Source: Bacteroidales bacterium (GTDB lineage: Bacteria; Bacteroidota; Bacteroidia; Bacteroidales; UBA932). Taken from it: 19,249 bases of DNA. This document shows positions 7,944 to 15,108 of this stretch, in pieces (position 1 is the first letter of the stretch; every line of letters starts with the position of its first letter). The translations under genes were made by a program, and so were the position numbers. The notes under the pieces are model-generated. The model saw only the letters and a list, made by a program, of their open reading frames with translations, searched no databases and was not told the DNA's origin. The stretch lies in assembly GCA_017461285.1 (NCBI GenBank), contig JAFTYS010000119.1:1-19249 (forward strand). Direction: 5' to 3'.

Positions 7944-8045
7944 TCATCTCTTTTCCTCTTTAGTTCCTATCCGGATTTCTCCGCCGGACAGATAGCTCAG
8001 CACTTCAGTCGCAAGACATACCGATACGATTACCGCAAACCACAT
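7944..8045 (-). CDS. Small ORF, 33 residues, probable membrane peptide
   Basis: A short frame of 33 codons plus TGA. It is preceded by AAGGAGGT (minus, 8057-8050), an almost full match to the 16S rRNA tail, 4 bases before the ATG. This is a strong ribosome-binding site for a bacterium whose other starts here lack one. The peptide begins MWFAVIVSVC. Residues 2-19 are mostly hydrophobic and could form one short membrane span, broken by a single Glu at 14. The rest is polar and ends in TKEEKR. A TACCTTTG box at 8107-8114 on the same strand would give it its own transcript. I recognise no family. It lies 72 bases before the dehydrogenase start and might be its leader or an independent small protein. 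Confidence 0.5.
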   Translation of the reverse strand: MWFAVIVSVCLATEVLSYLSGGEIRIGTKEEKR

Positions 8046-8049
8046 GATT

Positions 8050-8057
8050 ACCTCCTT
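8050..8057 (-). promoter_or_regulatory. Strong Shine-Dalgarno for the small ORF
   Basis: The minus strand reads AAGGAGGT, then AATC and the ATG at 8045. Eight matching bases to the anti-Shine-Dalgarno sequence are uncommon in Bacteroidota and decide the start of the 33-codon frame. Confidence 0.6.
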
Positions 8058-8106
8058 CTAAACAGTTAAACATCATTTCACCTGCCCTTCCGTCAGGTTT
8101 CTGATG

Positions 8107-8114
8107 CAAAGGTA
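8107..8114 (-). promoter_or_regulatory. -7 box upstream of the small ORF
   Basis: The minus strand reads TACCTTTG, a match to TAnnTTTG, predicting a start near 8103 and a leader of about 58 bases before the small ORF. Candidate upstream TTTG sequences lie at 14 and 24 bases rather than 19-21. A short stem is possible in the leader (ACCTG at 8089-8093 with CAGGT, 9-base loop). Confidence 0.42.
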
Positions 8115-8148
8115 CATGCGGCTTGTGCCAAAGTATGGCAAAAAATAT

Positions 8149-8156
8149 TATCTTTG
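8149..8156 (+). promoter_or_regulatory. -7 box for the unrecognised 282-residue gene
   Basis: TATCTTTG matches TAnnTTTG and predicts transcription from about 8160. A TTG at 8123-8125 is 23 bases upstream, slightly long for a -33 element. The box rules out the longest possible start at 8104 and supports the ATG at 8179. Confidence 0.5.
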
Positions 8157-8178
8157 TATTGTTTTAATTAAGAATGCC

Positions 8179-9027
8179 ATGACCGGAACGTATATGTTGA
8201 CAGAAGAGAAAGCCAAGGAGTATCTGAAGGAGGCTTTAGACGGAAAATTAACCTTGTTTCAGAGGGTCTCCAGCCTGTGTACGGTCAATTGTACCGATCC
8301 GGCAGAAGTAGCAGGGCAATTGATAGATTCTATCCTGCAGGATGTCATAAATGTTGTAAAGATTCCTTGGAGTGATAAAGAATTCTTCTTCCCTTATACA
8401 GAGGAGTATCCAAAAATGGTGTGTCAGGCGATCGTAGAGAAGATAGGTCCTGTCAAGACCATGTTCAGAGAAGCTGTCGGAAAGGAGGACTTCATCCGCA
8501 TGGCGGGCATCACTTTGAGAAACAATGTCTGGTACGTTGTACAAAGACATGAAAGATGGTATTATGTAGAATGGGACGGCAGGCAATACTATAACGAAGC
8601 ATTCAATGTCGTATCATGCGCATGGACGTGTGATCCTGCTTATTATTGCATGAGACCGGATCTGGCGGCAGAAATCTATCTGATCATGGATGACATGGCC
8701 GGTTATGTGAAGGATGAGATCTACAGACTGTTCTATAAGGTGAAAAAGGAAATTACATGCCGTCAGGTCGAAATGAATTCTGTACTTGCTGCAGTGAAGG
8801 AGGCCGGGTTCAAATACTACCGTCTTTGGGTCAATTCCAGCCGGACTGTAGCTCTGAATGTGCGTTTAAGCGGGCACAGAGAGGTGAATGTGACTCTCTA
8901 TCCCCGCCATATACACGGTATGCTTGATGTCCTTGTCAATGATTTGCAGGCTGCAGAGCGTGGCGAGAAAACGGTGCTTCCATGCCGCATCTATGAAGCC
9001 TATGGCAAATGGGACATCATTATGTGA
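8179..9027 (+). CDS. Unrecognised 282-residue protein
   Basis: I do not recognise this protein. I start it at 8179 (MTGTYMLTEE), about 19 bases after the predicted transcription start; a second in-frame ATG at 8194 is an alternative. The frame extends to 8104 but that stretch spans the promoter. There is no signal peptide or membrane segment, so it is probably cytoplasmic. The N-terminal third is acidic and helical in pattern. The middle is rich in aromatic residues (WYVVQRHERWYYVEWDGRQYY) and cysteines. The last part (about 205-282) reads as alternating strands and helices. No catalytic motif stands out. It sits 50 bases before the M48 peptidase gene on the same strand, but that gene has its own -7 box. 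Confidence 0.75.
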   Translation: MTGTYMLTEEKAKEYLKEALDGKLTLFQRVSSLCTVNCTDPAEVAGQLIDSILQDVINVVKIPWSDKEFFFPYTEEYPKMVCQAIVEKIGPVKTMFREAVGKEDFIRMAGITLRNNVWYVVQRHERWYYVEWDGRQYYNEAFNVVSCAWTCDPAYYCMRPDLAAEIYLIMDDMAGYVKDEIYRLFYKVKKEITCRQVEMNSVLAAVKEAGFKYYRLWVNSSRTVALNVRLSGHREVNVTLYPRHIHGMLDVLVNDLQAAERGEKTVLPCRIYEAYGKWDIIM

Positions 9028-9037
9028 TTTTTTTTAT

Positions 9038-9045
9038 TATATTTG
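9038..9045 (+). promoter_or_regulatory. -7 box for the M48 peptidase gene
   Basis: TATATTTG matches TAnnTTTG and predicts a start near 9049, leaving a leader of about 29 bases. It follows a run of T residues (9028-9035) just after the stop of the upstream gene, which could help end that transcript. No -33 TTG is seen. Confidence 0.5.
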
Positions 9046-9077
9046 TGGGTATACATTAACACTTAAACTATAACGTT

Positions 9078-10283
9078 ATGCTGAACCCGCAGATAGAACT
9101 TGAAAAGATGCTGAGCACTCAGATTCATGATGCTCTGCACGGTGGTATCATAAGAAGCATCCTTGAGAAATCTTCGATAGATCAGGGAAGCGACTACTGG
9201 AAGAATACCATGGAGGGCCATAGTTTCAAAGTCGAGAAACGTCTTATGAGCCATCTGTACGACCTTTTCTATGAGGTCAAGGACCGTCTCGGATTTGCCG
9301 GTGACATAGAATTTTATATTACAGGAGATGCTTCCGTGAATGCATTTGCTGTGGCTTCTACAAAAGAGGGTGTTCCCAACATCATCAATGTAAACTCAGG
9401 ATTGATAGATCTGATGACCGACGACGAGCTCCGATTCGTGATCGGCCATGAGATCGGCCATCTGATGAACAAGGACACACAGCTTCTGAACCTCATATAC
9501 TTCGTCTTTCCTCATAACACCACTCCTCCGCTTGTCCTTCAGTACAAGATACGCCTTTGGCAGCAGCTTTCCGAACTTGTGGCTGACAGATACGGATATA
9601 TGGCCATCCCTGATCTCGGCGTATGCGTATCGGCCTTCATAAAGATGGCTTCAGGTCTGGATTTCAGCAAGATAGACATGAAGATGGATGTCTTCATCGA
9701 AGAAAACCTCAAGCATCTGGAGTACTTCAAGACCGGACAGGGACTCAGTCATGGCACCCATCCTGTAAACCCGGTCCGCGTCCAGTCTCTGAACCTCTTT
9801 GCAACATGCCGCACTGACGAGGAACTCAATGAAAAGATGGACGAGGTCATCCAGATACTTCTGAAACTCCGTAATACCGAGCTGGATTTCTATACAGGAG
9901 CCTTCATCGCTTCAGCGGGACTCCTTGTCGCTTCCGCAGATGATGAGATTACCGACAAGGAAGTGGAGCATATCCTGAGCAATCTTTCGAGTTTCTATAT
10001 GTTCCCTCGCAAGTTCCTGGATGACATGTGCAAGGAGAATGTGGAAGAAGTCTTCATCGAAGCGGTCCAGAAGATCATGGAAATCAATCCTGGAATGAGG
10101 GAGGGCCTGTATCAGTATATGATAGGTATAGTCCTTGCCGACAGGATGTTCAATGAAAAGGAAGTCGAGTTCCTCTTCATGATAGGAGAGAACATCTTCG
10201 GCTACACCAAAAAAGAAATCGCCGACAACCTTGCGTCAGCGATTCAGGCGAATTTCGTCCCTAGCTTCGAGTCTCTCTGCTAG
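9078..10283 (+). CDS. Cytoplasmic M48 metallopeptidase with TerB-like C-terminal domain
   Basis: A 401-residue zinc peptidase. The M48 core (about 50-240) carries the HExxH motif as HEIGH (124-128) and a downstream ELVAD in which Glu166 is the likely third zinc ligand. Unlike HtpX and most M48 proteins, it has no signal peptide or membrane span, so it should be soluble in the cytoplasm. Residues about 260-395 are helical, with two acidic DEITDKEVEHIL / RMFNEKEVEFLF segments that look like the EF-hand-like turns of TerB/DjlA-type domains. That part is a pattern match and less certain. Targets are unknown; a role in protein quality control or stress is an inference from the family. Confidence 0.85.
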   Translation: MLNPQIELEKMLSTQIHDALHGGIIRSILEKSSIDQGSDYWKNTMEGHSFKVEKRLMSHLYDLFYEVKDRLGFAGDIEFYITGDASVNAFAVASTKEGVPNIINVNSGLIDLMTDDELRFVIGHEIGHLMNKDTQLLNLIYFVFPHNTTPPLVLQYKIRLWQQLSELVADRYGYMAIPDLGVCVSAFIKMASGLDFSKIDMKMDVFIEENLKHLEYFKTGQGLSHGTHPVNPVRVQSLNLFATCRTDEELNEKMDEVIQILLKLRNTELDFYTGAFIASAGLLVASADDEITDKEVEHILSNLSSFYMFPRKFLDDMCKENVEEVFIEAVQKIMEINPGMREGLYQYMIGIVLADRMFNEKEVEFLFMIGENIFGYTKKEIADNLASAIQANFVPSFESLC

Positions 10284-10286
10284 CCG

Positions 10287-10300
10287 GTCCCGTACGGGAC
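10287..10300. terminator. 14-base perfect palindrome between convergent genes
   Basis: GTCCCGTACGGGAC is its own reverse complement and lies between the stop of the M48 gene and the stop of the NYN gene. It can form a 5-base GC-rich stem with a GTAC loop. There is no T tract on either side, so it could be a weak bidirectional terminator or a protein-binding site. Confidence 0.3.
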
Positions 10301-10301
10301 A

Positions 10302-10910
10302 TTATACTGTAAGCTTCTTGAACAGCACAGGGTCTGCGTCAGTAAGCTTCTTCATGTCGACGTGGGTGCATGCCTCGTCGCTGAGGAAGAATGATGTGGA
10401 TCCTGTGTTGGCTGGATCCCAGGTCATGAGGATGACATGGGTCTTCAGTGCCTTGAGCTTGCGGGCGAGCATCTCGTGGTCTGCATCTCCGCTGATGAGG
10501 ACCACATAGTCGAATTCGCGGAAAAGCGTCATTTCGTATGTGTCCAGCGCGAACCATGTGTCCACACCCTTTTCTATGATTCCTCCTTTCGGATTCGGAC
10601 GCAGGTGCTTGTAGTGGAAGATAATGTCGTTCTCGATCAATGTGTCTTCGAACGCCCTTTCGCTGTACAGCAGGTTCCTGCTGTCGGCTTCCTTTGCGCG
10701 GAAACGTCCTCTGTAGTAATGCGCTTCGGTGATATAGAGGAACTTTCTGTCGATGCCGAACCTCTGTCCGATCAGTTCCGGGATGAAGCTGAAGAGGTTC
10801 TTCACGTTAACAGATCCCGCGGTCTTGGTGGCCTGAAGTCCCTCGTTGATCTTTGCAAAATATCCGCCGTCAATGAAGACGCCGATTGACAGGTTGTCTG
10901 AATGTGCCAT
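10302..10910 (-). CDS. NYN-domain (LabA/DUF88-type) protein
   Basis: A 202-residue protein of the NYN family, PIN-like putative RNases. Near the N-terminus GVFIDGGY carries Asp14, the first acidic active-site residue. The centre has DYVVLISGDADHEML, with the SGDxDH motif that supplies the next acidic residues. The strand-rich HVILMTWD follows. The overall length is normal for a single-domain LabA/DUF88 protein and no RNA-binding extension is present. It is the last gene of the minus-strand unit, 13 bases after the transglutaminase-like gene, although it is probably cytoplasmic while that protein is exported. The RNA target is unknown. Confidence 0.85.
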   Translation of the reverse strand: MAHSDNLSIGVFIDGGYFAKINEGLQATKTAGSVNVKNLFSFIPELIGQRFGIDRKFLYITEAHYYRGRFRAKEADSRNLLYSERAFEDTLIENDIIFHYKHLRPNPKGGIIEKGVDTWFALDTYEMTLFREFDYVVLISGDADHEMLARKLKALKTHVILMTWDPANTGSTSFFLSDEACTHVDMKKLTDADPVLFKKLTV

Positions 10911-10923
10911 GATTATATGATTT

Positions 10924-12309
10924 TTATTCGATTGCTGTATATTCCAGGAAGAAATTGTATGTAGACCCTACGCCATATGCCAGCATTACCGGGCCTGGCT
11001 CTTCTATTGTGACTGTCATTTTGTAGATGCCGTTCTTTTTGGATGCTTTGTCCCATTCTCTGTACCATGTCTTTCCGTTGATGACGGCATACTGTCTCCA
11101 TGAGCTGCATTTGAATTCGAAAGTGTATTCCTTGCCGACCTTGAGAGGGGAGTGCATAGGTATATCGATGATTTCCACCTTCTCGAATCCTGCATACATT
11201 ACAGGTACGGAATCGGCTGAATTGGCTTCCAGTTCGGCAAGCAGCTTATGACCGTCTATCCCAAGCATCCTCATGAAGGTGATGTTTATGTTTTTCACGC
11301 TCTTCATTTCTGGAGTCAGATACGGGTCCTGTTCTTCTACTGCCTTCCAGTCTTCTTCGCTTCCAGCCACCTTGTATTCGAATGCCGCTGCAACTTCTCC
11401 CTCCGGAGCGTTGCGGTCCAGTACGTATATGAATGCATTGTCCTTGCATGCCACAAGGAATTCTGCTTCAGATCCGTTTTCAGTCACAGTCCAGCATCCT
11501 TCATGAATCGGCTTGTCGTCCATCCTGATTTCATAGATGTATCTGTCGCCCGGACCTGCCCTGAACCTGTATGACGTGCCGACCTTCAGACTGTCTGCCA
11601 GCGGTATCGACCTCAGCTTCATGTCTTCAGTAACGGTTCCGTAAATCGTCGGAAGCGAAAGCTTGTTTTCAAGCGCATCCCTGAAAGCAGATGCCGCATT
11701 CAGGCCCAGCAGTCCGAAAGCAGGGTCGATCCTCTCCATCTTCAGGAACTGCTCTCTGGAAACCGGCTCCGGAATCCTTTGGTAAGAGTCGTCAAACGGG
11801 CGATGCGAACTGGCCATTATATAAGGATTCACATCGAACCACGACATGTCCCCGATGGTCCTTCTGAACACCCCGTCGCTCACGCTGCCGGCTCCCCACG
11901 TCGGGTCGATGAGGATCCATCCCAAGCCGCTGTCCGCAAGTATCCATGTGTGTTCCTTTTCAGAGAGCCTGTTGTCATTGTCCTTGGTCTCTCCGGTGAT
12001 TATTACCGATTCGATGCCCAGGGCCTCGGCGAGCCTGTAGAACAGCTCGCAGTAGCCCTGGCAGACGCCTTTCCTGTTGTCCCAGGTGCCGTCAGCGTTG
12101 TATATGCTGCTTGTGGTGTCATAATCGATATTGCCGCATATCCATCGGTAGATCATTTCAAGGCGTTCTCTGGTATCGTCAGCGCCTTGAGTGATCTCTT
12201 CTGCCATTGGCTTCCAGTCATACATGGTGGTGTATGCCTTGTGCTGGCACGCTGCATTCATGCATAATGCTGCGGCAGCAATTATCGAAACCAGTCTTTC
12301 CTTGATCAT
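10924..12309 (-). CDS. Exported transglutaminase-like (KY-type) protein
   Basis: A 461-residue protein with a hydrophobic N-terminal signal. Cys21 (NAAC) could be a lipid-modified cysteine, though the lipobox is atypical. The transglutaminase-like core has the triad Cys83 (GVCQGYC), His120 (EHTW) and Asp135 (DPTWGAG), so it is likely an active papain-fold peptidase or transferase. The C-terminal part holds two related segments, near 230-300 and 378-450, both opening with IP-x(4)-LKVG-x(2)-Y-x-F, a duplicated beta-rich domain seen in bacterial KY-type proteins. The start ATG overlaps the stop of the S46 peptidase gene as ATGA. Linkage to a peptidase suggests periplasmic protein or peptide processing, which is inference. 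Confidence 0.85.
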   Translation of the reverse strand: MIKERLVSIIAAAALCMNAACQHKAYTTMYDWKPMAEEITQGADDTRERLEMIYRWICGNIDYDTTSSIYNADGTWDNRKGVCQGYCELFYRLAEALGIESVIITGETKDNDNRLSEKEHTWILADSGLGWILIDPTWGAGSVSDGVFRRTIGDMSWFDVNPYIMASSHRPFDDSYQRIPEPVSREQFLKMERIDPAFGLLGLNAASAFRDALENKLSLPTIYGTVTEDMKLRSIPLADSLKVGTSYRFRAGPGDRYIYEIRMDDKPIHEGCWTVTENGSEAEFLVACKDNAFIYVLDRNAPEGEVAAAFEYKVAGSEEDWKAVEEQDPYLTPEMKSVKNINITFMRMLGIDGHKLLAELEANSADSVPVMYAGFEKVEIIDIPMHSPLKVGKEYTFEFKCSSWRQYAVINGKTWYREWDKASKKNGIYKMTVTIEEPGPVMLAYGVGSTYNFFLEYTAIE

Positions 12310-14441
12310 TCCGCGAATACCATTTCGTTGAACAGATAGTCAGCGCCGCCGATCTTCTCGATGGTGAAGAGTACATAACGTACGTCAAGTGCGATGTTGC
12401 GGCAGATCTCAGGGTCGAACACGATGTCGCTCATTGTTCCTTCCCAGACACGGTCGAAGTTGAGGCCTATGAGGTCTCCGTCAGCATTGATGACAGGGCT
12501 TCCGGAATTACCTCCCGTCGTGTGGTTAGTCGCTATGAAGCATACAGGGACTTCCCCCGATGCATCAGCCCACCTTCCGTAGTCCTTCTCTGCGTATATG
12601 TCGCGCAGACGCTGAGGTATGTTGTAGTCGAAGATGTCAGGATTGTCCTTCTCCATGATTCCCTTTATGGTCGAAGACGGCGTGTAATAGACTCCGTCGG
12701 CAGGGGAGTAGCCCTTGATATGGCCGTATGCCACGCGGAGGGTAAGGTTTGCGTCCGGATAGAACGCTTCTCTTCCGGCCGGGCCGTCAGTCGCTTCGGC
12801 GAAGTCCATCTGGCCCCTCATATAGTCGCGGTAAGCAAGGTCGAGTTCACGGTTGATACGGACTGTATGCGGCTGTACGTCGCTTGTGTACCATTTGAGG
12901 AATCCGTTGAAGAAGGTGACGGCCGGATCTGCGAGGACTGCAGCCTTGTCTTCGGCTGTCAGGGCTCTTGCGCGGCTCTCGTCTGCAAACAGAGATGTGC
13001 CGAACAGGTCTTCCGCCCATGCCGAGGCATTTCCGTATTTTTCCATCATCTCCTTGTAATACGCCGGCTTGAACTCTTCCGGTACATTCTTCTCGTATTC
13101 ATCCATCACGGCGACGAATGATTCCATGTCAATCGGCTGGTACCAGTCCTTGTAGAATGCGTCAGCCAGATCAGAAGCCTTGGCGCTGTCGAAAGTCACG
13201 ACAGAATCCTTTGTCACAAAAAGACGGGCCATGCTCATGGCGAAATTCGCCAGCTCGACCGTGCGGACGGTCTCGCTGTAATAATCCGTAGCGAAAGAAT
13301 ACGGCTGCAGCTCATTGTACAATGCTGCTATCCTGTCGGTAAGACCTTCATATTCCGTTCCCTTTGCCCATTGGGCGAATGCCTTTTCGTATTCCTGCTT
13401 TACGGCCACGGTCTTCATCTTCTTGATTCCCTTTACTTCTCCCTGCCATTTCTTCCAGGCGTTCGATACATTAGCATTCTTCGAAGAATACTGGATGCGC
13501 ACCTTCTGGCTCTGGGCCTGATGGCGGTTCATGATTTCAAGACGCAGGGTGCGTAGAGCGATCTTATGAGGGTCGCTGACTTCCTCGATATAGCGTACGC
13601 CTTCCGAATGGATGTACTCCCTTGTGCTTCCTGGGAAGCCGTAGATGAAGGTGAAATCGCCTTCCTGCACGCCTCTGGTCGAGATTCGGAAGAATTTCTT
13701 CGGCCTGTACGGCACATTGTCCTCCGAGTATGCGGCAGGGTTGTTGTCCCTGTCTGCATATATCCTGAACATCGAGAAGTCTCCGGTATGTCGCGGCCAC
13801 ATCCAGTTGTCTGTATCGCCACCGAACTTGCCTATCGACGACGGGGGAGCGCCTACAAGACGAACATCGCTGAATTCGCGGTATACGAACAGGAAATACT
13901 GGTTGCCGTAGTACAGTGCCTCGACCGTAGCCCTGAGTCCGTTTCCGTCCTTTGTGGCTTCGGCTATCAGTGCATCGCTGTTCTTCTTTACGAGGCCGAC
14001 TCTTTCTTCCTCGCTCATCTTGGGATCATATCCCTTCAGAATCATATCGGTCACGTCTTCCATCCTGTCGAGGAAACTTACCGTCAGACCTTTGTTCGGG
14101 AGCTCCTCTTCACGGCTCATCGCCCAGAATCCGTCCTTAAGGTAGTCGTGCTCGACGCTGCTGTGCTTCTGGATCTGTCCGTATCCGCAGTGGTGGTTGG
14201 TGAGCAGAAGTCCTTCAGGAGATATCAGCTCTCCCGTGCAGCCTCTTCCGAAGAGCACCACAGCGTCCTTGAGGGATGCCTGATTGATGCTGTAGATGTC
14301 CTCCGCATCGAGCCTGAAGCCCTTTTCCTGCATGTCCGCGATTCTCTGCGAAATCAGCGAAGGAAGCCACATGCCCTCGTCCGCCTTTGCTGTCATGCCG
14401 GCGCAGAGGGCCAGAATGATGATCATGATTCTCTTTTTCAT
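12306..14441 (-). CDS. S46 dipeptidyl-peptidase, DPP11-like
   Basis: A 711-residue periplasmic serine exopeptidase that removes dipeptides from peptide N-termini. The start at 14441 gives a proper signal peptide (MKKRIMIIIL to about ALA-type end near 19) and an ATGA overlap with the upstream gene; the longer frame is excluded. The triad is His84 (TNHHCGYG), probably Asp221 (HTGDF) and Ser646 (GGNSGSPV). The residue 18 after the catalytic Ser is Arg664 (NFDRVWEG). In Porphyromonas DPP11 the equivalent Arg673 selects Asp/Glu at P1, whereas DPP7 has Gly there. The enzyme is therefore predicted to cut after acidic residues. Length matches the family (about 710-720). Asaccharolytic and gut Bacteroidota use such enzymes to feed on peptides. 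Confidence 0.94.
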   Translation of the reverse strand: MKKRIMIIILALCAGMTAKADEGMWLPSLISQRIADMQEKGFRLDAEDIYSINQASLKDAVVLFGRGCTGELISPEGLLLTNHHCGYGQIQKHSSVEHDYLKDGFWAMSREEELPNKGLTVSFLDRMEDVTDMILKGYDPKMSEEERVGLVKKNSDALIAEATKDGNGLRATVEALYYGNQYFLFVYREFSDVRLVGAPPSSIGKFGGDTDNWMWPRHTGDFSMFRIYADRDNNPAAYSEDNVPYRPKKFFRISTRGVQEGDFTFIYGFPGSTREYIHSEGVRYIEEVSDPHKIALRTLRLEIMNRHQAQSQKVRIQYSSKNANVSNAWKKWQGEVKGIKKMKTVAVKQEYEKAFAQWAKGTEYEGLTDRIAALYNELQPYSFATDYYSETVRTVELANFAMSMARLFVTKDSVVTFDSAKASDLADAFYKDWYQPIDMESFVAVMDEYEKNVPEEFKPAYYKEMMEKYGNASAWAEDLFGTSLFADESRARALTAEDKAAVLADPAVTFFNGFLKWYTSDVQPHTVRINRELDLAYRDYMRGQMDFAEATDGPAGREAFYPDANLTLRVAYGHIKGYSPADGVYYTPSSTIKGIMEKDNPDIFDYNIPQRLRDIYAEKDYGRWADASGEVPVCFIATNHTTGGNSGSPVINADGDLIGLNFDRVWEGTMSDIVFDPEICRNIALDVRYVLFTIEKIGGADYLFNEMVFAE

Positions 14442-15052
14442 AACATATTCTCTTTTTCGTACATTCTTCTGTAATGCTCCGCCTTCTTTTCCAGGGGAAG
14501 GGGATAGGCACGGGACGATGACGGCATCCGCCAGAACCTGACGGACCGCGTGCATTTTTCATCCAAAGTGAACACGGTGTGTCCGCCCACCGGAGGTTCG
14601 TCACATCCGAACATCTCCTTCATGACATCTGTGGCCTTCTGCCCCGTCGTCACGACAGCCTGACATTCCGGCAGCTTTTCCAGGAGTGCCTTGATGTCCG
14701 TCGGGACCACGATCTCCAGAAACTTGTCGGAGGCATTGTCCTTCAGACGCCTCACTTCTGTAGCCGTATCGAACATGGCGATTCCTTTTTCCCATGCGAA
14801 TCCTGCACATCTGTCCCTGTCGAACCTCTTCTCCTTTCTTCCGTCCTTTCCTGACGCGACGAAATGGTCCTTGTCATCGAAGAAGATCAGTCCCATGATC
14901 CTCCACATGTCGTTGATCCAGTTGGGGTAAAAGAAATCCATCGACCAGCGTTCCTTCTTCGGAGGAAAACTGCCAAGCATAAGGATGCGGGCCCCTTCAG
15001 GAAGGAAAGGCTGGAGAGGATGTCTTTCTGACGGTATGATTTCCGATGCCAT
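14438..15052 (-). CDS. Uracil-DNA glycosylase superfamily protein
   Basis: A 204-residue protein of the UDG superfamily, which flips and excises uracil or related bases from DNA. The N-terminal water-activating loop reads GSFPP (27-31), followed by FFYPNWINDMWRIMG, matching the F/YY-NP-containing region of this group. The C-terminal part has RMPSSSRAYPLPLEKKAEHYRRM, the PSSS-type loop that enters the DNA minor groove. The exact family (Mug-like or another) is not clear and the base specificity cannot be predicted. It is the first gene of the minus-strand unit and ends in an ATGA overlap with the S46 peptidase, an unexpected partner. The promoter box lies so close to the start that the mRNA may be leaderless. 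Confidence 0.82.
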   Translation of the reverse strand: MASEIIPSERHPLQPFLPEGARILMLGSFPPKKERWSMDFFYPNWINDMWRIMGLIFFDDKDHFVASGKDGRKEKRFDRDRCAGFAWEKGIAMFDTATEVRRLKDNASDKFLEIVVPTDIKALLEKLPECQAVVTTGQKATDVMKEMFGCDEPPVGGHTVFTLDEKCTRSVRFWRMPSSSRAYPLPLEKKAEHYRRMYEKENML

Positions 15053-15057
15053 AGATG

Positions 15058-15065
15058 CAAAGATA
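15058..15065 (-). promoter_or_regulatory. -7 box directly before the DNA glycosylase ATG
   Basis: The minus strand reads TATCTTTG, ending only 5 bases before the ATG at 15052. With the usual spacing, transcription would begin at or within about 3 bases of the start codon, giving a leaderless message. It is the likely promoter of the four-gene unit to the left. Confidence 0.5.
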
Positions 15066-15078
15066 ACAAAACTTTACT

Positions 15079-15086
15079 TAACTTTG
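15079..15086 (+). promoter_or_regulatory. -7 box for the esterase-symporter operon
   Basis: TAACTTTG matches TAnnTTTG and predicts a start near 15090, about 19 bases before the esterase ATG. It stands 13 bases from the opposing box at 15058-15065. I see no operator-like repeat and no regulator gene beside the operon. Confidence 0.5.
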
Positions 15087-15108
15087 TGAAGAACTAAATA
15101 ACCTGTTT

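Noticed and set aside
8086..8110. ACCTG...CAGGT inverted repeat as a riboswitch or terminator
   Set aside because: A five-base stem with a nine-base loop and no T tract is too weak, and no riboswitch core is seen.
8104..8178. N-terminal extension of the unrecognised protein
   Set aside because: It spans the TATCTTTG box at 8149-8156, so it would be upstream of the transcript start.
13566..14474. 302-residue plus-strand frame
   Set aside because: It lies fully antisense to the S46 peptidase, whose motifs are intact, and has no recognisable domain.
14442..14555. N-terminal extension of the S46 peptidase
   Set aside because: It would bury the signal peptide and lies inside the glycosylase gene; the ATGA overlap at 14438-14441 marks the true start.
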